Assembly: GCA_003487955.1 (NCBI GenBank)
Contig: DNNJ01000299.1
Coordinates: 1 to 9,933, forward strand
Length of the DNA: 9,933 bases
From: Clostridiales bacterium
Lineage (GTDB): Bacteria > Bacillota > Clostridia > Tissierellales > Sedimentibacteraceae
Direction of reading: 5' to 3'
The notes under the pieces are model-generated. The model was not told where the DNA came from, searched no databases, and was given only the letters and a program-made list of their open reading frames with translations. Made by a program: the position numbers and the translations under genes. This document shows positions 5,927-9,933 of this stretch, piece after piece (positions within the stretch are counted from its first letter, which is position 1; every line of letters begins with the position of its first letter).

Positions 5927-7531
5927 ATGAATTTTAATCCGGCTGAATATAAATATTCATCAAGAAGAAACGTGTTATACGGTTATAATGGAATGGTTGC
6001 CACATCACAGCCATTGGCAGCACAAGCAGGTCTTGAAATACTTAAAAAAGGAGGCAATGCTGTTGATGCAGCTATAGCCACGGCAGCATGCCTTACAGTT
6101 GTAGAACCTACATCCAACGGCTTGGGAAGTGATGCATTTGCTATAGTTTGGTTTAATAATAAGCTTCACGGATTAAATGCCAGCGGATACTCACCTTACA
6201 GCATTTCAATAGAAAAATTGAAAGAAAGAGGATTTATTGAAATCCCAAAATACGGCATTATACCAATAATGGTGCCGGGAGCTCCTGCAGCCTGGGTTGA
6301 ATTGTCAGAAAAATTCGGAAAACTTCCATTAATAGAAATTTTACAGCCTGCAATTAATTATGCAAAGAATGGATTTCCGGTTTCTGTTACAGTAAAAAAA
6401 TTATGGGATAACGCATTTAAAATTTACAAAGAAGAAAATAAAGAAGAGTTTAAACATTGGTTTGATACATTTACCAAAGACGGAAAAACACCAAAATTCG
6501 GAGAGCTTTTTAAATTGCCTTATCATGCCGAAACTTTGGAATCAATAGGTAAAACCAATGGTGAGTCTTATTATAAGGGACATATTGCTGATAAAATTGA
6601 TTCTTTTATTAAAAAATACAACGGATATCTGTCAAAGGAAGATTTAGAAGACTATAAACCTGAATGGGTGGAGCCTATAAGTGTAAATTACAGAGGTTAT
6701 GATGTATATGAAATACCGCCTAACGGTCAGGGATTGGTTGCCCTGATGGCACTTAACATATTAAAAAACCTTGAATTTTCACAAAAAGATAGCAGCGATA
6801 CATATCACAAGCAAATTGAAGCAATGAAGCTCAGCTTTGCTGCAGGGCAAAAATATATTACAGACATAAGGCATATGAAAATAGATGTAAAACAATTACT
6901 GTCAGATAATTTCGGCAGGGAAAACTCAAATTTAATAAAAGATAAAGCATTGAGGCCTGAAGAAAGCGACCCGAACAGCGGCGGTACTGTCTATCTTTGC
7001 ACTGCAGACGGAGAAGGGAATATGGTTTCTTTTATCCAAAGTAATTATAATGGATTTGGCTCCGGTATTGTAATACCTGAAACAGGTATAGCCCTTCAAA
7101 ATAGGTTACATAATTTTAATTATGACAACCAACACCACAATTGTTTAATGCCTCATAAGAAAACCTATCACACAATAATACCGGGATTTTTGATGAAGGA
7201 TGGAAAAGCAGTAGGACCATTTGGTGTAATGGGAGCATTTATGCAGCCACAAGGACATGTACAGGTTGTGAGCAATTTAATCGACTTTAATATGAATCCT
7301 CAGGAAGCAATAGATGCACCAAGGTGGCAGTGGATTAAAGGAATGTCTGTTGAAGTGGAGCCGGATGTTCCTAAGAATATAGTAAATGAGCTGATTAAAA
7401 GAGGTCATGATGTAAAAATACAGCAAAATGAATCGCCTTTTGGACGAGGCCAAATGATATTAAGGACAGAAGAAGGTACACTCTGCGGGGGAACAGAAAA
7501 GAGAGCCGACGGACACATAGCCGCCTGGTAA
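5927..7531 (+). CDS. Gamma-glutamyltransferase-family protein (YwrD-like)
   Basis: This 534-residue protein is an N-terminal-nucleophile hydrolase of the gamma-glutamyltransferase family. It is expected to mature by self-cleavage before Thr354 (in NSGGTVYLCTADGEG), giving subunits of about 353 and 181 residues. Family signatures include GGNAVDAAIATAACLTVVEP and GLGSDAF near the N-terminus, and NMVSFIQSNYNGFGSGIV, GIALQNR and QPQGHVQVV after the nucleophile. No signal peptide is present, unlike secreted glutathione-degrading enzymes, so it is probably cytoplasmic like B. subtilis YwrD. In the segment matching the E. coli DGREKAP motif it has NASGYSP; the Arg that holds the glutamate carboxylate is replaced by Ser. 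The substrate may therefore not be a plain gamma-glutamyl compound; cephalosporin-acylase-like annotations are common for this group. The ATG has AAGGAG at 5912-5917. No clear own promoter is visible. Confidence 0.88.
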   Translation: MNFNPAEYKYSSRRNVLYGYNGMVATSQPLAAQAGLEILKKGGNAVDAAIATAACLTVVEPTSNGLGSDAFAIVWFNNKLHGLNASGYSPYSISIEKLKERGFIEIPKYGIIPIMVPGAPAAWVELSEKFGKLPLIEILQPAINYAKNGFPVSVTVKKLWDNAFKIYKEENKEEFKHWFDTFTKDGKTPKFGELFKLPYHAETLESIGKTNGESYYKGHIADKIDSFIKKYNGYLSKEDLEDYKPEWVEPISVNYRGYDVYEIPPNGQGLVALMALNILKNLEFSQKDSSDTYHKQIEAMKLSFAAGQKYITDIRHMKIDVKQLLSDNFGRENSNLIKDKALRPEESDPNSGGTVYLCTADGEGNMVSFIQSNYNGFGSGIVIPETGIALQNRLHNFNYDNQHHNCLMPHKKTYHTIIPGFLMKDGKAVGPFGVMGAFMQPQGHVQVVSNLIDFNMNPQEAIDAPRWQWIKGMSVEVEPDVPKNIVNELIKRGHDVKIQQNESPFGRGQMILRTEEGTLCGGTEKRADGHIAAW

Positions 7532-7538
7532 CAATAGG

Positions 7539-7568
7539 ATGACAAGGGGACGGGGGGGGTACTGTCAT
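7539..7568. repeat. G-rich palindromic repeat, copy 2
   Basis: ATGACA at 7539-7544 and TGTCAT at 7563-7568 bound a core AAGGGGACGGGGGGGGTAC. It is the second copy of the element at 5865-5900 and sits just after the stop of the glutamyltransferase-like gene. It includes a run of eight G at 7552-7559, which is prone to length change. It could fold as a hairpin in the leader of the hydratase gene. Confidence 0.65.
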
Positions 7569-7621
7569 CTACAAAGGATTTATTGAAATCTTATAATAAA
7601 CTAAAATACATGGAGGAAATT

Positions 7622-8407
7622 ATGGCAAGAAATTTTACAAACGAGAAATTATCTGAAATGCTTTACGAAGCACTAAAAACTCAGAAACCTATTGATGTTA
7701 TCAGTGAAATTGACAAAGAAGCAACTGTTGATGACGCTTATGATATTCAGTTATTGAATGTTAAGAGAGCATTGGAAGACGGGGAAACTATAACCGGCAA
7801 AAAAATTGGTCTCACTTCAAAGGGCATGCAGGAACTATTGGGTATTACGGAACCTGATTACGGTCATTTATATGCAAGCACGGAAGTAAAAAACGGCGGT
7901 ACGGTTGACATGAACACGGTAATAAGACCAAAGGTTGAAGGAGAAATTGCTTTTGTTTTAAAAGAAGACTTAAAGGGTCCCGGAGTAACATTGGAGGATG
8001 TATATAAAGCAACAGATTATATATGTGCTTCCATTGAAATAGTAGATTCAAGAATTAAAGACTGGAAAATAAAATTAGTGGATACTATTGCAGATAACGG
8101 TTCAAGCAGTATGTATATATTAGGAGACAAAAAAGTCAAATTAAACGATGTGTCATTGCCTGATATTGAAATGACCCTTTACAAAAACGGAGAAGCTGTA
8201 AACAGCGGAACCGGCAAAGAGGTTTTAGGCAATCCTGCGGTAAGTGTTGCCTGGTTGGCTAATAAATTATGTCAATACGGCATTACTCTTAACAAGGGTG
8301 AAGTTATTTTGTCAGGAGCAATAACTGCAGCCCCGGAAGCATTTAAAGGCGATAAATTCGAATGTGTGTTCCCACAATTAGGCAGTGTTAAAGTAGAATT
8401 TAAATGA
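7622..8407 (+). CDS. 2-keto-4-pentenoate hydratase / 2-oxo-3-hexenedioate decarboxylase family enzyme
   Basis: This 261-residue protein belongs to the MhpD/XylJ/XylI branch of the fumarylacetoacetate hydrolase superfamily. Members use a divalent metal to hydrate 2-keto-4-pentenoates or decarboxylate 2-oxo-3-hexenedioate in meta-cleavage breakdown of aromatics. The metal-binding glutamates are present: Glu106 and Glu108 in RPKVEGEIAF and Glu139 in ASIEIVDSRI, the same numbers as in E. coli MhpD. GKKIGLTSKGMQ near 59-70 and DNGSS further on are also typical. The length matches the family. I choose ATG 7622 because GGAGG is at 7612-7616; an in-frame TTG at 7583 has no good site. No partner aldolase, dehydrogenase or ring-cleavage gene lies nearby, so the physiological substrate is unknown. 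It is preceded by a REP-like repeat and followed by a strong terminator. Confidence 0.88.
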   Translation: MARNFTNEKLSEMLYEALKTQKPIDVISEIDKEATVDDAYDIQLLNVKRALEDGETITGKKIGLTSKGMQELLGITEPDYGHLYASTEVKNGGTVDMNTVIRPKVEGEIAFVLKEDLKGPGVTLEDVYKATDYICASIEIVDSRIKDWKIKLVDTIADNGSSSMYILGDKKVKLNDVSLPDIEMTLYKNGEAVNSGTGKEVLGNPAVSVAWLANKLCQYGITLNKGEVILSGAITAAPEAFKGDKFECVFPQLGSVKVEFK

Positions 8408-8435
8408 CAAAGAATAGAGAACTGAAGCCTTAATT

Positions 8436-8480
8436 AATGAGTACAGGGCATATTATCAATAACCCTGTACTCATTTATTT
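8436..8480 (+). terminator. Strong hairpin terminator after the hydratase gene
   Basis: A perfect 13-bp stem (AATGAGTACAGGG at 8436-8448, CCCTGTACTCATT at 8463-8475) has a 14-base loop and is followed by TATTTTAATT. It ends the glutamyltransferase-hydratase block and may also stop transcription coming from the opposite strand. A short TTGAA tandem repeat follows at about 8483-8498. Confidence 0.8.
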
Positions 8481-8560
8481 TAATTGAATTGAATTGAATA
8501 TAATTCATTTAATCTAACCATAGATTCGATTATTAAAATGCTTTATGTTATAAACTTGTT

Positions 8561-9010
8561 TTAATCATTTTCACTAACAACTAAAACAGGGCAGGGAGAG
8601 TCTGCTATAACCCTTTGTGTTATTGAGCCAACGAAAAAACGCCTGACTTTCGAGAATCCTCGTCGTCCCATAACTATAAGTTCTGACTTTTCTTTATTTG
8701 CATATTTAATTATTTCCTCATGCGGCTCACCGGTCAATACTACTTTTTTTATAACAATTTCAGGAGAATCAAACTTCGTAAAATAAAAATCTAATATTTT
8801 TGACTGCAGACTTACAAGTTCTTCAGTAAAATCAGGTTTATTCATAGGAATACTGATAATTCCGCCAACGTCGTATGTGTATGTAAAACGTGTATCCACT
8901 ACTGAAAGGAAAACTACTTCACTGTTATATTTTTTTGCCAATTCCACTGCTTTTTCTGCTGCATTTTCAGAAGCAGGGGAGCCATCGATAGGTACTAATA
9001 TTTTTTTCAT
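8561..9010 (-). CDS. Universal stress protein (UspA family, ATP-binding type)
   Basis: This 149-residue single-domain Usp is a cytoplasmic, usually dimeric, nucleotide-binding protein made under starvation and other stress. The N-terminus MKKILVPIDGSPASE holds the first strand and the Asp9 that contacts ATP in this family. The ATP motif G-x2-G-x9-G-S is complete: Gly115, Gly118, Gly128 and Ser129, within MGRRGFSKVRRFFVGSITQRV. The ending SPCPVLVV is typical. The frame is open for 21 more codons upstream, but the ATG at 9010 is preceded by GGAGGTT (minus strand, 9014-9020) and starts at the conserved position. It is transcribed alone, converging on the hydratase gene. What it protects against cannot be told from the sequence. 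Confidence 0.93.
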   Translation of the reverse strand: MKKILVPIDGSPASENAAEKAVELAKKYNSEVVFLSVVDTRFTYTYDVGGIISIPMNKPDFTEELVSLQSKILDFYFTKFDSPEIVIKKVVLTGEPHEEIIKYANKEKSELIVMGRRGFSKVRRFFVGSITQRVIADSPCPVLVVSEND

Positions 9011-9045
9011 ATTAACCTCCAAAACAATAATTTCAATATTTACAA

Positions 9046-9073
9046 TTAATATACCCAAAAAAACACTAATCAA
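9046..9073 (-). promoter_or_regulatory. Possible promoter of the universal stress gene
   Basis: On the minus strand, TTGATT (9068-9073) and TATTAA (9046-9051) are 16 bases apart, upstream of the GGAGGTT site. The elements are fair but not consensus, and the region is AT-rich, so chance is possible. Confidence 0.4.
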
Positions 9074-9084
9074 GCATAAAATAT

Positions 9085-9184
9085 GTGACGAGTGATGGGG
9101 ATGTTTATGGCAAGTAAACGAGAAATGTTTATAACAATGAGACGTATGACAAGGGGAAGAGCAGTAATAGTTACAAAATATTAA
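9085..9184 (+). repeat. Degenerate repeat region with a 25-codon basic ORF
   Basis: GTGACGAG at 9085-9092 also occurs in copy 1 of the palindromic repeat, and ATGACAAGGGGA at 9146-9157 is identical to 7539-7550 in copy 2. TTTATAACAATG at 9128-9139 recurs inverted at 9459-9470. An ATG at 9107 opens 25 codons to a TAA at 9182-9184, beginning MASKREMFITMRRMTRGR, which is strongly basic. In-frame ATGs at 9095 and 9101 precede it. There is no good ribosome binding site, and the residue pattern follows from the repeat, so I favour a decayed repeat over a gene. Confidence 0.4.
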
Positions 9185-9209
9185 AATAATGGAATATTTA
9201 TATTTTTAC

Positions 9210-9243
9210 ATTATGTCGCTAAATGCTAATTTAGCGACATAAT
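9210..9243. repeat. Perfect 15-bp inverted repeat
   Basis: ATTATGTCGCTAAAT at 9210-9224 and ATTTAGCGACATAAT at 9229-9243 are exact inverted copies around a GCTA loop. It lacks the T-run of a standard terminator on the plus strand; on the minus strand it is followed only by GTAAAAATATA. It lies in gene-poor DNA and could be a terminator, a mobile-element remnant or a protein-binding site. Confidence 0.7.
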
Positions 9244-9455
9244 ATCTCCAAAATATGCACTTTTCCGGAAGACCTCTTCTTTTTGGAATTTCAACGTTCA
9301 CATTGATTCCTAATCAAATTTATAACTTTTTTTTGAGAATTTCCATTCACAAATTTATATTTCATGTAATAATTTTTTAATAATTTATTTTGCATCTAAA
9401 AATATTTTTTTCTTAAAACCTTTAAATTAATATTTTTATAATTTTATGTTTCTCT
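9244..9455. other. Very AT-rich gene-free stretch
   Basis: Long T-runs and A/T tracts dominate. I see no open reading frame with a start signal, no RNA gene and no clear promoter. With the repeats on either side, the whole interval from 9011 to 9645 lacks a convincing gene. Confidence 0.5.
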
Positions 9456-9514
9456 TGGCATTGTTATAAATGCCATCCTAGTCATTGCTATGAATACCCC
9501 GTTTGCTATGAATA
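9456..9514. repeat. Small hairpin and 12-bp direct repeats
   Basis: TGGCATT at 9456-9462 pairs with AATGCCA at 9469-9475. TTGCTATGAATA occurs at 9485-9496 and again at 9503-9514. On the minus strand this resembles the region at 9095-9160 (shared TTTATAACAATG), so both look like inverted, diverged members of one dispersed repeat family. Confidence 0.45.
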
Positions 9515-9515
9515 G

Positions 9516-9596
9516 TGTCATCCTGAACGCAGTGAAAGATGCCCTAACCCTATTTTTCAGATTTATGCGACCATAGGGAGCAAATTCAGAATGACA
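9516..9596. repeat. 81-bp MITE-like imperfect palindrome
   Basis: TGTCATCCTGAA at 9516-9527 and TTCAGAATGACA at 9585-9596 are inverted copies with one mismatch. Inside, CCCTAT at 9548-9553 and ATAGGG at 9573-9578 allow a nested stem. The opening matches the TGTCATCCTGAACGCAGTGA type of intergenic repeat found in many bacteria. There is no transposase gene nearby, so it is non-autonomous. Confidence 0.65.
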
Positions 9597-9599
9597 TAT

Positions 9600-9646
9600 A
9601 ACAAATAAAAAGAGTCCAGAACCTTTCTGAGCTCTTTTTATTTGTT
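9600..9646 (-). terminator. Terminator of the spoVAE gene
   Basis: A perfect 15-bp stem (AACAAATAAAAAGAG at 9600-9614 with CTCTTTTTATTTGTT at 9632-9646) has a 17-base loop. Its right end overlaps the stop codon of spoVAE. The AT-rich arms supply T-rich tails in both directions. Confidence 0.75.
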
Positions 9647-9933
9647 TATTTATTCCCCTTAGGATTGAATACAACAGATGCAATATAGCCGAATATCAAT
9701 GCTGCAGCCACTCCAGGGGCTGTTTTCGTTACACCCCCGCTTAATGCACCCATAAAGCCTTTTGAAGCCGCTTCCTCCATTGCTCCCTTGGCTAATGAAT
9801 TGCCGAAGCCCAAAAGCGAAACCGTTGCTCCCGAATGACCTATTTCAACAAGCTTATCATACACCCCGAAAAATCCCAATACAGCTCCCGATACAACAAA
9901 CAAAACCAATAAATAAGCATTATTTTTCTTAAA
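9646..9933 (-). CDS. spoVAE: Stage V sporulation protein AE, 3' fragment
   Basis: The frame is open to the right edge, so the 5' end of this minus-strand gene is missing; about 95 residues remain, and the TTG at 9909 is not needed as a start. The fragment matches the SpoVAC/SpoVAEB membrane family: VVSGAVLGFFGVYDKLVE, then GHSGATVSLLGFGNSLAKGAMEEA, a loop with GGVTKTAPG, a last hydrophobic helix AAALIFGYIASVVF, and a short NPKGNK tail. These proteins belong to the SpoVA complex, which loads calcium-dipicolinic acid into the forespore and releases it at germination. The rest of a spoVA operon (such as spoVAD and spoVAC) would be expected beyond the right edge. It is the clearest sign that the organism makes endospores. 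A 15-bp-stem terminator overlaps its stop. Confidence 0.9.
   Translation of the reverse strand, partial: FKKNNAYLLVLFVVSGAVLGFFGVYDKLVEIGHSGATVSLLGFGNSLAKGAMEEAASKGFMGALSGGVTKTAPGVAAALIFGYIASVVFNPKGNK

Noticed and set aside
8511..8526. Small hairpin AATCTA/TAGATT as terminator of the universal stress gene
   Set aside because: It has only six weak base pairs and no T-run on the minus strand.
9011..9073. N-terminal extension of the universal stress protein by 21 residues
   Set aside because: The conserved family start MKKILVPIDGS, with GGAGGTT just upstream, fits the ATG at 9010. The extension lies over the probable promoter.
9444..9683. 79-codon minus-strand frame upstream of the spoVAE terminator
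   Set aside because: It is a translation of the hairpin element and direct repeats and overlaps the terminator and the 3' end of spoVAE. It has no family resemblance.

Overview
The window looks like a low-GC, endospore-forming Firmicute, probably a member of Clostridia or Tissierellia. The evidence is an AT-rich backbone, strong AGGAGG-type ribosome binding sites, intrinsic terminators, RNase Y immediately downstream of recA, and a SpoVAE gene at the right edge. The genus cannot be fixed from the sequence alone.

Left part (1-1990): the 3' end of a neutral-ceramidase-like gene, then a ROK-family transcriptional repressor. Converging on the repressor is a roughly 33-codon C-terminal scrap of an alkaline-phosphatase/phosphodiesterase-superfamily gene, followed by the terminator of the ROK gene. 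The scrap shows that genes were lost here.

Centre-left (2150-3881): a distinctly GC-rich pair of cysteine-rich zinc-ribbon genes. The second runs without a stop into recA. The RecA part lacks its first ~28 residues (E. coli mature numbering), which are replaced by about 104 residues carrying four zinc ribbons. The rest of RecA is intact and aligns without gaps around Walker A and Walker B. Composition switches abruptly at about 2928. This is either a genuine zinc-ribbon-RecA fusion made by deletion or insertion, or a chimeric join in the assembly. It is the most important thing to check in the window.

Centre (3882-5857): the recA terminator, an AT-rich spacer, a near-consensus sigma-A promoter, and rny (RNase Y, TTG start) with its own terminator. 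RNase Y would begin mRNA decay at the membrane.

Centre-right (5858-8480): a YwrD-type gamma-glutamyltransferase-family protein and a 2-keto-4-pentenoate hydratase-type enzyme, on the same strand. Each has a short G-rich palindromic repeat (ATGACA...TGTCAT) in its leader. A strong terminator closes the block. No pathway link between the two enzymes is evident.

Right part (8561-9933): a minus-strand universal stress protein, then about 640 bp of repeat-rich, gene-poor DNA. This holds degenerate copies of the repeats, a perfect 15-bp inverted repeat, and an 81-bp MITE-like hairpin element. Last comes a minus-strand spoVAE fragment with a bidirectional-looking terminator. No tRNA, rRNA, CRISPR array, transposase or intact insertion sequence was seen.
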